In this document: in pieces, positions 17,854 to 25,258 of the stretch | Numbering within the stretch: the first letter of the stretch is position 1 | How the letters are laid out: each line of letters starts with the position of its first letter | DNA from: Streptosporangium carneum | GTDB lineage: Bacteria > Actinomycetota > Actinomycetes > Streptosporangiales > Streptosporangiaceae | Length of the DNA: 64,000 nucleotides | Assembly: GCF_027922005.1 (NCBI RefSeq) | Contig: NZ_BSEV01000006.1 | Span: forward strand, 124,001 to 188,000 | Reading direction: 5' to 3' | The notes under the pieces: model-generated | The model's database searches: none | Told to the model about the DNA's origin: nothing | The model's input: the letters and a program-made list of their open reading frames with translations, nothing else | Made by a program: the position numbers and the translations under genes

Positions 17854-17967
17854 ATCCGGGATGGATCAGCACCGTACCGGGACCGGTAGTGGACAGGGAA
17901 AGTCCAGGAAAAGCCGCCGGTCTCGCAATGCCATCACTACAATCCGTTGAAGGACGATCACATTTTG

Positions 17968-17996
17968 TTGACAGGATGCCCCCAGGTCCCCACATT
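17968..17996 (+). promoter_or_regulatory. Possible sigma-70-type promoter of the SpoIIE gene
   Basis: Consensus -35 TTGACA (17968-17973), a 17-bp spacer, then CACATT (17991-17996), 15 bp before ATG 18012. The -10 is weak. Confidence 0.35.
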
Positions 17997-18011
17997 TCGA
18001 GAGCGAGCTAA

Positions 18012-19286
18012 ATGGTCGGCGTAGTGGGCGGCCACCAGCCACCCCTCCACCCACGAAACGACCACGTGACCGGTTCCGCCCCGCTGACCGCGGCAGAGAT
18101 GGTGCAGCGGTTGCGCGGAGAGCTGGACGAGCACATGGCCGTGGAACAACAACTTCTCAGCGCGCGGCTGGCCCACGCCGAGCGGCTGGGCAACCTGGGC
18201 TGGGCCGAGTGGAACCTCCAGACCGGTGAGTCCGTCTGGTCCGATCACGCCTACGCCGTCTTCGGCCGCGACCCCGACGAGGGCCCGGTCCCGCTGCGCG
18301 ACCTGGTCCGTCACGTCGAGCCGCTCGACCGGGCGGCTCTCGACCGGCTGCTCCGGGCCGTGGTGAACCTCGCGGAGCCGGGGCAGACCGAGTTCCGCGT
18401 CCGCAGCCAGGGGGAGATCAGGAACCTCAGGGCGACCCTCGACCTCGTCGTGACCGGCGGGCACGCCACCGTCCACGGTGTGATCCAGGACGTCACCGAC
18501 CGGCGCAGAGCCGAGCGGATCATCTCGGAGTCCCAGCGGCAGCTGCTCGAGGCCCGCGAGCGGGCCGCGGAGGAGCGGCGGGTGAGCATGGCGCTGCGCG
18601 AGGTGATCATGCCGGGTCTCGGGACCGCGATCGACCTGCCGGGCGCCAGGGTCGGGGTCCGCTACGTTCCCGCGGGCATGAAGGACGGCCTGGGCGGCGA
18701 CTGGCACGACGCCACCGTCCTGCCGGACGGGCGAGTGCTGCTGACCATCGGCGACGTGTCGGGACACGGCCTGCCCGCGATGGCCCAGATGACCCGCCTG
18801 CGGACCGCGCTGGACGCCCTCGCGATGACCGGCGAGTCTCCGGAGCGCCTGCTGACCTGGCTCAACGACCTGGTGATGCACCGTTTCGAGGAGACGACCG
18901 CGACCGCGGTCATCGGCCACCTCGACCCGGCGGCCGGCGTGTTCTCCTGGAGCCAGGCCGGGCACCCCGCGCCCATTCTGATCCGGGGCGGCGTGGCGAC
19001 CCCGCTCGACCCGCCCGCGGGGGTCCTGCTCGGCGCGACCCAGGCCGAGCCGTACGAGCTGGCCCGCGTGCGGCTGATCGAGGGGGACCTGCTGCTGCTG
19101 TTCACCGACGGGCTGGTCGAGCGACGCGACCGCGACATCGACGAGGGCCTCGCACTGGCCCTGGAGGCGGCGGCGGGCCTGTCACGGGGCGACCTGGACG
19201 CGGGCGTCGACCGGCTGATCCGGTCGGTCGGCGGGCCGAATCCCGAAGACGACACCTGCGTGCTGGTGATCGACGTGCTCGCCTGA
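18012..19286 (+). CDS. PAS domain - SpoIIE/PP2C-type serine phosphatase
   Basis: 424 aa. Short leader, a coiled start (50-65), PAS fold (about 65-165, GNLGWAEWNLQTGESVWSDHA through VHGVIQDVTDRR), linker helix, then a PPM/SpoIIE phosphatase domain (about 200-424) with GGDWHDATVLPDG, IGDVSGHGLPAM, QAGHPAP and FTDGLVERRD and the terminal DDTCVLVI aspartates for Mn2+ binding. Such proteins typically dephosphorylate anti-anti-sigma factors in response to a signal sensed by PAS (family knowledge); no anti-sigma genes are adjacent. Confidence 0.9.
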   Translation: MVGVVGGHQPPLHPRNDHVTGSAPLTAAEMVQRLRGELDEHMAVEQQLLSARLAHAERLGNLGWAEWNLQTGESVWSDHAYAVFGRDPDEGPVPLRDLVRHVEPLDRAALDRLLRAVVNLAEPGQTEFRVRSQGEIRNLRATLDLVVTGGHATVHGVIQDVTDRRRAERIISESQRQLLEARERAAEERRVSMALREVIMPGLGTAIDLPGARVGVRYVPAGMKDGLGGDWHDATVLPDGRVLLTIGDVSGHGLPAMAQMTRLRTALDALAMTGESPERLLTWLNDLVMHRFEETTATAVIGHLDPAAGVFSWSQAGHPAPILIRGGVATPLDPPAGVLLGATQAEPYELARVRLIEGDLLLLFTDGLVERRDRDIDEGLALALEAAAGLSRGDLDAGVDRLIRSVGGPNPEDDTCVLVIDVLA

Positions 19287-19308
19287 ACGGCTTGGTTAAA
19301 TGGTCGCC

Positions 19309-20220
19309 ATGCCCGGGCTGATGCTTCTCGACACACCATCGCTGTACTACCGCGCCTTCTACGGGGTGCCGGAGTCGGTGACCGCTCCCGACGGGATGCC
19401 CGTCAACGCGATCCGCGGCCTCATCGACATGATCGCCACGCTGGTCAGGCAGCACTCCCCCGCCGAGCTGGTCGCCTGCATGGACGCCGACTGGCGTCCG
19501 GCCTTCCGGGTGACGGCGATCCCCACCTACAAGGCCCACCGGGTCGCCCCGGACGGCGGCGAGGAGACCCCCGACACTCTCGCCCCGCAGGTGCCGGTGA
19601 TCGAGCGGGTCCTCGACGCCGCGGGCGTCGCCCGCGTCGGCGTGCCCGGCTACGAGGCCGACGACGTGATGGGAACCCTCGCCGTGCGGGCCTCCGGCGC
19701 GGTGGACATCGTCACCGGCGACCGGGACATGTTCCAGCTCGTCGACGACAGCCGGCCGATCCGGATCCTCTACACCGCGAAGGGGGTCAAGAACCTCCAG
19801 CTCGTCGACGAGGCCGCCGTCGCCGCCAGATACGGCGTCCCCGGGCGCTCCTACGCCGACTTCGCCACCCTGCGCGGCGACCCCAGTGACGGCCTGCCGG
19901 GCGTGCCCGGGGTCGGGGAGAAGACCGCGGCGACCCTGATCACCCGCTTCGGCTCGCTGGAGGCCCTGGTGCGCGCCCTGGACGAGGGCGGCGACCTCAC
20001 CGCGGGGCAGCGGGCCAAGCTGGACGCGGCCCGCGACTACCTGCGGGTCGCCCCGGACGTGGTCCGGGTGGCCCGCGACGTGCCGATTCCCGACACGGAC
20101 CTGGCCCTGCCCGCCAAGCCGCGCGATCCGGAGGCGCTCGCCGACCTGGCCGAGCGCTACGGTCTCGGCGGCCCTCTCGGCCGCCTGTCCGAGGCGATCG
20201 CCCAGACCTCCCACGGCTGA
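19309..20220 (+). CDS. 5'-3' exonuclease (Pol I FEN-like domain only)
   Basis: 303-aa stand-alone 5' nuclease. Begins with LMLLDTPSLYYRAFYG, has the metal-binding acidic residues in CMDADWRPAFR, GYEADDVMGTLA and VTGDRDMFQLVDD, and a helix-hairpin-helix with GLPGVPGVGEKTAATLI. No polymerase domain follows, as is usual for the actinobacterial exonuclease paralogue used in flap or RNA-primer processing. ATG 19309 preferred to 19300 because it gives the usual N-terminus. Confidence 0.92.
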   Translation: MPGLMLLDTPSLYYRAFYGVPESVTAPDGMPVNAIRGLIDMIATLVRQHSPAELVACMDADWRPAFRVTAIPTYKAHRVAPDGGEETPDTLAPQVPVIERVLDAAGVARVGVPGYEADDVMGTLAVRASGAVDIVTGDRDMFQLVDDSRPIRILYTAKGVKNLQLVDEAAVAARYGVPGRSYADFATLRGDPSDGLPGVPGVGEKTAATLITRFGSLEALVRALDEGGDLTAGQRAKLDAARDYLRVAPDVVRVARDVPIPDTDLALPAKPRDPEALADLAERYGLGGPLGRLSEAIAQTSHG

Positions 20221-20404
20221 AACCCGCGAGTTCGAGTGCATTGTCCTGCCCTGCCGGGGCAGGACGTACTTCTCGGACACCCGCCCACGAAAGACTCCGA
20301 CATGGAGAGACCGATCTCGCCTCGGCGCGGTCACGGCGCCGGAGGGCCGCACCGCGGCGACCTGCCGTCTCCTGCCCCGGAGAAGCGGGCATGACATGGA
20401 ACGG

Positions 20405-20410
20405 TAGGTT
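20405..20410 (+). promoter_or_regulatory. Candidate leaderless -10 box of the RNB gene
   Basis: TAGGTT, 7 nt before GTG 20418. It argues for the GTG rather than ATG 20391. Confidence 0.45.
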
Positions 20411-20417
20411 GACCCCC

Positions 20418-21845
20418 GTGCCTCACAAGAGCATCCGGGTGCCCGGAGAGTCCCATCCCCGGCTCAGCGACGGCTTCGAGCGGATCCGCAGGGAGCTGAA
20501 GCTCCCCGACGGGTTCCCCCTGGCCGTGTCCGAGGAGGCGGAGTGGGTCGTCGAGGTGCCCGCGCTGCCCTCCCTCGACCGCACCGACCTTCCGCTGATC
20601 ACCATCGACCCGCCGGGCTCCATGGACCTGGACCAGGCCATGCACCTGGAGGAGCGTCCGGGCGGCTACCGCGTCTGGTACGCCGTCGCCGACGTGGCCG
20701 CGTTCGTACGGCCGGGCGGCGCGATCGACACCGAGGCCCGCAACCGGGGTGAGACCGTCTACATGCCGGACGGACGGGTGCCGCTGCACCCCACGGTGCT
20801 GTCCGAGGGCGCGGCCAGCCTCCTTCCCGGAGCCACCAGACCCGCCGCGCTGTGGTGCGTCGACCTGGACGCGGAAGGCCGGATCGTGGGCTCGGACGTG
20901 ACCAGGGCCCTGGTGCGCAGCCGCGAACGGCTGGACTACGACTACGTCCAGGCGGCGGTCGAGACCGGCACCGCGGACGGCACGCTGCGGCTGCTGGCCG
21001 AGATCGGCAGGCTCAGGCTGGCGCTCGAGCGGGCCAGGGGCGGTGTCACGCTGCCCACGCCCGAGCAGGAGGTCGTCCCCGACGGGGACGGCTACCGGGT
21101 CGAGCTGCGCGCCCCGCTGGAGGCAGAGGCGTGGAACGCGCAGATCTCCTTGTTGACCGGCATGGCCGCCGCCTCGATGATGCTGGACGCGGAGATCGGC
21201 CTGCTGCGGGTGCTGCCGCCCGCTCCGGCGGAGAAGATCGCCCAGGTCCGCCGGGTGGCCGCCGCGCTCGGGGTGCCGTGGCCCGAGGGGGCGGCGTACG
21301 GCGACGTCGTCCACGGGCTCGACCCGAAGATTCCCGGGCAGGCCGCGTTCCTGGAGGAGTCGACGGTGCTGCTGCGCGGAGCCGGATATGTGGCCTTCAA
21401 CGGCGAGCCCCCCGTCCAGGCGGACCACGCCGCGGTGGCCGCGCCGTACGCCCACGTGACCGCACCGCTGCGCAGGCTCATCGACCGCTACGCCACCGAG
21501 ATCTGCCTGGCGGTGGCGGCGGGCGAACCGGTGCCCGAGGACGTCCAGCGGGTCATGGGCGAGCTGCCGGGCATCATGCAGTCGACCGGACGGCGCGCGG
21601 GCGCGGTCGAACGGGCCTGTGTCGACCTGGTCGAGGCGTTCGTGCTGCGCGAGCGGGTGGGCCAGACGTTCGACGCGGTGGTGATCGACGTGGACGGCGG
21701 CCATCCCTGGGGGCAGGTGCAGGTCACCGACCCGGCGGTGGTGGCCCGCTGCGACGGCGAGAACCTCCCGCTGGGCGAGGCGGTCAAGGTACGGTTGACG
21801 CGCGCCGATCCGGCGACCCGGGAGGTCCGCTTCAGCCTGGCCTGA
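20418..21845 (+). CDS. RNB domain ribonuclease (RNase II/R family)
   Basis: 475-aa 3'-5' exoribonuclease. RNB core begins with TIDPPGSMDLDQAMHLEE, holding the catalytic aspartates, then VAAFVRPGGAIDTEA, GETVYMPDGRVPLHP and the late APYAHVTAPLRRLIDRYATE. Cold-shock and S1 domains of full RNase R are missing; this compact form is common in actinobacteria. Frame opens at 20241; GTG 20418 chosen from the leaderless signal and the usual N-terminus, ATG 20391 (GGAGAAG upstream) remains possible. Confidence 0.9.
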   Translation: MPHKSIRVPGESHPRLSDGFERIRRELKLPDGFPLAVSEEAEWVVEVPALPSLDRTDLPLITIDPPGSMDLDQAMHLEERPGGYRVWYAVADVAAFVRPGGAIDTEARNRGETVYMPDGRVPLHPTVLSEGAASLLPGATRPAALWCVDLDAEGRIVGSDVTRALVRSRERLDYDYVQAAVETGTADGTLRLLAEIGRLRLALERARGGVTLPTPEQEVVPDGDGYRVELRAPLEAEAWNAQISLLTGMAAASMMLDAEIGLLRVLPPAPAEKIAQVRRVAAALGVPWPEGAAYGDVVHGLDPKIPGQAAFLEESTVLLRGAGYVAFNGEPPVQADHAAVAAPYAHVTAPLRRLIDRYATEICLAVAAGEPVPEDVQRVMGELPGIMQSTGRRAGAVERACVDLVEAFVLRERVGQTFDAVVIDVDGGHPWGQVQVTDPAVVARCDGENLPLGEAVKVRLTRADPATREVRFSLA

Positions 21846-21889
21846 CGGCGAGGCCGCGGCCAGACCTCTCCCGGGCCGCCTGCCTGCGG

Positions 21890-22057
21890 TTACCTCTTCA
21901 GGGTCCAGCCCGCTCCGACACCTGCCAGGTGCAGGGCGACGCAGAGCAGTCCCGCGATGGCGAGCGTGGTGACGGTTACGACGGTGCCGACGGCCACACC
22001 GGCGATCTGGAAGATCAGGGCGAGAACGAACAGCAGTGCGGCGGCGAGGGCGAACAT
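21890..22057 (-). CDS. Conserved-type small membrane protein, 55 aa
   Basis: Very hydrophobic 55-residue protein (starts MFALAAALLFVLALIFQ, ends GWTLKR) with two probable membrane helices, about 4-26 and 28-46. Strong GGGAGG ribosome site 7-12 nt before ATG 22057 and a clean TAA stop. The sequence style resembles small actinobacterial membrane proteins of unknown function. Convergent with the RNB gene. Confidence 0.75.
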   Translation of the reverse strand: MFALAAALLFVLALIFQIAGVAVGTVVTVTTLAIAGLLCVALHLAGVGAGWTLKR

Positions 22058-22170
22058 GCCTACCTCCCTGGGCGGGGGTCCAACGGGGTTCTGACATGGG
22101 GATTTCCGGGACGGTCTCCCGGAAAACAGCCCTGAAGGTGACGTTCCGCACGCCAGGCGTCACAAGGTAT

Positions 22171-22184
22171 TGACCGGGCGGTCA
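22171..22184. promoter_or_regulatory. Possible TetR-type operator
   Basis: Perfect TGACCG-GG-CGGTCA palindrome about 115 bp upstream of the 55-aa membrane protein gene and at the left border of the island. Half-sites of this form are common TetR-family operators; no regulator is adjacent. Confidence 0.3.
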
Positions 22185-22254
22185 GTTAGCCTCAGGGCGG
22201 CAGGGAACCCGGCACAGCAGACGATGCCGCAGGCGACGCTCGCGGCGGCCCAAC

Positions 22255-22728
22255 GGTGTTCGACTGGTTCGTTCGGCTGGTCCGCTTTGTTGTCTTGGTT
22301 GGGGTGGTTCGGCTTTGTTCGCGTGGAGGGGGGCGCACAGACCGTAGTCGCTCCCTTTTCCGGCCGCCCATTCATCCCTGGGCGGCTGAAGCAACCTGCC
22401 AGGGTTCCATCCATGGTCGATCGCCGTAGCTGAAGCCCGGTGCGGAAAGGAGCGCAGGGCTGAGCTGGAAAAACCCTCGCGGAGAGAAGGGCCTCCCCAC
22501 CCGTGAGGCGCCGGCTTCGCTGGGCCGCCTGTTGCCCGCCCCCTGATCGTTGCCCAGAGCACCCCCGCCGACATTCTCGGGCGCAGTACCCCCACCGGTG
22601 CTCTCAGGCACAGCACCCCCAGCGGCGTTCTCGGGCCCAACGCCCACCCTGACGTTCTCGAGCACAACGCCCCCACCGACGTTCTCGGGCAGGACACGCC
22701 TACGGGTGTTCTCCGGGGGCGGCCGGAA
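22255..22728. repeat. Left arm of the island's long imperfect inverted repeat
   Basis: Reading inward: a G/T-rich stretch, TTTGTTCGCGTGGAGGGG (ends 22336), a CCGTAGTCGCTCCCTTT block, GTAGCTGAAGCCC (22426-22438), a segment to about 22545 nearly identical to the right arm (hairpin with a TTCG-containing loop around 22507-22530), then the 27-bp minisatellite. The right arm at 24541-25212 carries the same blocks in the same order in opposite orientation. No supported gene. Confidence 0.8.
22540..22728 (-). repeat. 27-bp minisatellite, left array
   Basis: Five clear 27-bp units (22567-22593, 22594-22620, 22621-22647, 22648-22674, 22675-22701) with a degenerate unit on each side. On the minus strand the core is CCCGAGAACGTC followed by GGTGGG-type sequence. 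Because 27 is a multiple of 3, frames stay open on both strands, which makes spurious ORFs. Confidence 0.9.
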
Positions 22729-22769
22729 TACGCCGGAAAGGGGCCGCGGGTTGCTGTAGCCGCAGCTCA

Positions 22770-23110
22770 ACGGGTTCGGCGGTAGACGCGACATCCTCTA
22801 GGCGCACATAGCGGCCGAGGCTGGCAAGGTGCTGGTGGCGACTCCTGGCCTGCAACTCCGGGGCGGTACGCCCGGCCTGGGCGAGATGCTGCAGCGCGCT
22901 GTGGCGAAGCTGGTGCGACGTCCACCCCTGACGGTGCTGGTCGAGCTGGGCGGAGGCGGTCTTGAACAGGTACTCGGCACACGAATAGGGCAGGCGGCCC
23001 CGCCCGGTGACGGGGCAGATGTCGGGGGCCGCGGGCACGCAGATCCGGAGACAGGGGCGCGCCGGTCGGCCAGGAACACCGGCCCGGCGGTGCCGACCGG
23101 CCGGCACCGA
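22770..23110 (-). pseudogene. Tyrosine recombinase (integrase) C-terminal remnant, frameshifted
   Basis: Minus-strand translation gives the end of a phage-type integrase catalytic domain: GPVFLADRR in one frame (about 23105-23075), then after a frame change CPVTGRGRLPYS, WTSHQLRHSALQHLAQ and SRHQHLASLGRYVR. These carry the HxLRH box, the next His and the probable nucleophile Tyr. The N-terminal arm, core-binding domain and first catalytic Arg are missing, so it cannot be active. Its 3' end runs into the minisatellite. Marks this interval as remains of an integrated element. Confidence 0.75.
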
Positions 23111-23388
23111 CACTTCGATATGTCTTTAGTGGCTAAAACTCGATACAAAGAGTCGCGAAGTAAATTTCCCGCTCCGTGCTATTGATTCAGCGTCGATCAA
23201 AATGCACCATCATATTGGGTCCCTGAGGAAAGCGGGCCGGGGCTAAGCGGCCGAGAATCCACGATGCCGTCGCATTCAGCACGATCGACGCCGCCCCCAA
23301 AGGCGCACGCAAAATTCTGGTTTCGGCTGCCATCATTTTCGGCAGCATTGAGCACCAAATCCCATACACCAAAGGAAGGGAGCACGAC

Positions 23389-23724
23389 ATGCGCCTGCTC
23401 AAGAAGCTCGCCAGCGCCGCCGCCGCAGCAGTGATGGCGGGTGGCGCACTGCTCGCCACCGCCCCCGGCTCCTACGCCGCATCCGAGCCCGACCCCGCCC
23501 CCGCCCTGCTCGTGGAGGCGCCAACCTGCGTCAGCCGCCCCGTGTACGAGGTGCCCGGCGGCTTCGACGTGTTCATGACGAACAGATGCGGTCGCACCAT
23601 GTACGTCAGAGTCATCGTCGACTGGGCCCCCGACAGCGTCTGCATCGAGCTTCTCAACAACCAGTCGAGAACGTGGCACTACCAAGGCGTGACCGGGCAG
23701 TACGACCACCTGGCCCTGTGCTGA
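23389..23724 (+). CDS. Small secreted protein with tendamistat-like cysteine pattern
   Basis: 111 aa. Signal peptide (KK at 5-6, alanine-rich core, cleavage near SYA-A at 28-31), mature part about 80 aa with four cysteines: 47, 67, 85, 111. Spacings 20/18/26 compare with 16/18/28 in the Streptomyces amylase inhibitor tendamistat, and the central T-x-Y-V-R-V-x-V-D strand and final -C terminus also match. The WRY triad that inhibits amylase is absent, so the target is unknown. Good AAGGAAGGGAG ribosome site at 23371-23381. Sole plausible intact gene in the island; AT-rich upstream DNA suggests transfer. Confidence 0.7.
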   Translation: MRLLKKLASAAAAAVMAGGALLATAPGSYAASEPDPAPALLVEAPTCVSRPVYEVPGGFDVFMTNRCGRTMYVRVIVDWAPDSVCIELLNNQSRTWHYQGVTGQYDHLALC

Positions 23725-23936
23725 TACCGAAAACGACATCAAGTCGCGCTCGCGCCTATTCCCGAGCACAACAAGAACAGTTAAGGCCTCGCCGTTAATA
23801 AACGCGTCCATGGGTCCTGAGAATGGAGTCTGTCAGACCCGTTCGTCGTTCGGCCGTCTCTTCTGCAGGGGCGGCCCGGGACCGGTGAGCCGCACGGCCA
23901 CAGGCCGGGCCGGGCCGGGCCGGATGGACTCAAGCC

Positions 23937-23969
23937 GGGCGGTGCGGTAGGCACACCACCGCACCGCCC
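23937..23969. repeat. 12-bp perfect inverted repeat
   Basis: GGGCGGTGCGGT (23937-23948) and its complement (23958-23969) around a 9-nt loop, after a run of CCGGG pentamers. Possible terminator; no gene ends beside it. Confidence 0.5.
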
Positions 23970-23997
23970 GTCCCCTGTTGTACGGAGGTCCGCTCTG

Positions 23998-24069
23998 ATG
24001 GGATGTCCCACCAGGCCCGGCGCTCGGGTCGGTGTCGCCAGGGGTGAAGTAGCCCAGCGTGAGATCTGA
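23998..24069 (+). CDS. Possible 23-codon small ORF ending in a hairpin
   Basis: ATG 23998 follows GGAGG (23984-23988) by 9 nt and reads 23 codons (MGCPTRPG... QREI) to a TGA that lies inside the left arm of a strong hairpin. RBS, ORF and terminator together look like a tiny gene, leader peptide or the end of a lost gene. No known family. Confidence 0.25.
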   Translation: MGCPTRPGARVGVARGEVAQREI

Positions 24070-24099
24070 CCGGACAGAACGTTGATTCTGTCCGGTCAG
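24066..24099. terminator. 14-bp perfect hairpin in the island
   Basis: CTGACCGGACAGAA (24066-24079) and its exact complement (24086-24099) around a 6-nt loop. Strong intrinsic-terminator-like or operator-like structure. Confidence 0.6.
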
Positions 24100-24133
24100 C
24101 ACCCCCGCGCAGCCCGTTTCTGCCGTATTCCGG

Positions 24134-24188
24134 TGGCACCCCTTCTCGGGCGGGACACCCCCACCGGCGTTCTTGGGCAGGGAGTCCC
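24134..24188 (-). repeat. Detached fragment of the 27-bp minisatellite
   Basis: Two units in the orientation of the left array (CTTCTCGGGCGGGACACCCCC and ACCGGCGTTCTTGGGCAGG), between the hairpin and the right arm. Confidence 0.6.
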
Positions 24189-24540
24189 GTTCGGCTTCTC
24201 CGGCAGGTGATGGTCATCACTGTGCGTTCGTTCCCGCCGGGGGCGTCCCGCCAGGGGGTCGGCCGTGTTCGCCGCGTGCCGGCGGGAGTGTTTTCAGTGG
24301 CGGTGCCGGCCGGGGTGGTGTCGCCTGCTGTCGCTGCCGGTCACGCGGGCGGTTCGAGGCCAGCCCGTCACGGGGGTCGGTGGTGGCGGCCGTTTCCCCT
24401 GGCCCGCTGTCGTCCCGCTCTCGCTTCCCGTTGTCGTCCTGTTCCTGCTGTCGTGGCGGCGAGGGGTCAAATCACAGCGGAGATCGCTCTGTCAGGAGCC
24501 CCGGAAGTCGAGTGGGGTGCTCTGCCCAACAACACCACTG
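24189..24540. other. Island core without recognisable gene
   Basis: Pyrimidine-rich low-complexity DNA with CTGTCGT-like iterations. Several overlapping frames are open but none has a ribosome site, domain or natural residue composition. I see no supported gene. Confidence 0.5.
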
Positions 24541-24790
24541 GGGGTGCCCTGCCTGAGAGTGCCGGGGGTGTCTGCCCGAGAACGTCAGTGGGGGCAGGGG
24601 TGCTGTGCCCGAGAAGGTCAGTGAGGGTGTCCTGCCTGAGAACGTCAGGGTGGGCGCTGTGCCCGAGAAGGTCAGTGAGGGTGTCCTGCCTGAGAACGTC
24701 AGGGTGGGCGCTGTGCCCGAGAACGCCGGTGGGGGCACTGTGCCCGAGGATGTCGCTGAGGACGCCCTGAGCAACGATCAGAGGGCGGGC
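24541..24790 (+). repeat. 27-bp minisatellite, right array
   Basis: About eight units of the same 27-bp repeat as the left array, now on the plus strand (core TGCCCGAGAACGTCAG). Includes an exact 54-bp tandem duplication: 24603-24656 is repeated base for base at 24657-24710, a sign of recent slippage or recombination. Confidence 0.9.
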
Positions 24791-25010
24791 AACAGGCGGC
24801 CCAGCGAAGCCGGCGCCTCACGGGTGGGGAGGCCCTTCTCTCCCCGGGGGTTTTTCCAGCTCAGCCCTGCGCTCCTTTCCGCACGGGGGCTTCAGCTACG
24901 ACGAGGTGCCCTGAACCGAACCACGGCGGATTGCTTCAGCGTCAGTCAGGACGCTGGGCGGTCGGAAAGGGAGCGACTACGGTCCGCAGGGCGTACGGCG
25001 GAGCAGCATG

Positions 25011-25141
25011 GCGTGGAGGGGGGCGGGTGGTCCGGCCGGCGTATAAAAGGACCGCGACCACCGGCGCCCGCCAGGCCGGAGGCCTGATCTCACCAGAGCT
25101 CAGCTGAGACGGCCGGCCGGACCACCCGCCCCCCTCCACGC
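25011..25141. mobile_element. 131-bp MITE-like element with perfect 30-bp terminal inverted repeats
   Basis: 25011-25040 (begins GCGTGGAGGGGGGCGG) is exactly complementary to 25112-25141. The 71-bp interior holds GGCCGGAGGCC and GAGCTCAGCTGAGAC. The left arm of the island has only one copy of the outer terminal sequence at the equivalent place, so this looks like an insertion or a fold-back expansion. No clear target-site duplication, no ORF. Confidence 0.65.
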
Positions 25142-25218
25142 GAACAAAGCCCAGCCCAGCAAACAAAACGAACCAAGCGGACCCAGCCAACCAAGCAAAC
25201 CAACCGACCCCAGCGAAC

Positions 25219-25258
25219 ACCGCAGCTCAGGTCAACGAACCGCAGCTCAGGTCAACGA
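25219..25258. repeat. 20-bp exact tandem duplication at the end of helY
   Basis: ACCGCAGCTCAGGTCAACGA occurs at 25219-25238 and again at 25239-25258. The second copy holds the last codons and TGA of the helicase gene, so the duplication reproduces the gene's 3' end at the island border. Confidence 0.8.

Larger units (their letters stand above)
24541..25212. repeat. Right arm of the island's long imperfect inverted repeat
   Basis: Mirror image of 22255-22728: minisatellite, the near-identical block (about 24770-24905, including CAGCGAAGCCGGCGCCTCAC and GGTTTTTCCAGCTCAGCCC), the ACTACGGTC block, CCCCCTCCACGCGAACAAAG (25132-25151) and a C/A-rich tail. A 131-bp element with its own terminal repeats lies inside this arm only. 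Confidence 0.8.

Noticed and set aside
22540-22728. CRISPR array
   Set aside because: 27-bp units are contiguous with no spacers, diverge between copies, and no cas gene is nearby.
23833-24102. 89-codon minus-strand ORF in the island
   Set aside because: No recognisable domain or ribosome site; covers two hairpins and a CCGGG run.
24207-24770. 187-codon plus-strand ORF
   Set aside because: Arg/Pro/Ser-rich low-complexity translation running into the minisatellite; no start signal.
24605-25087. Nonapeptide-repeat protein from the right minisatellite
   Set aside because: A 27-bp repeat keeps several frames open on both strands. There is no ribosome site, and similarity between arms extends through DNA where frames differ.
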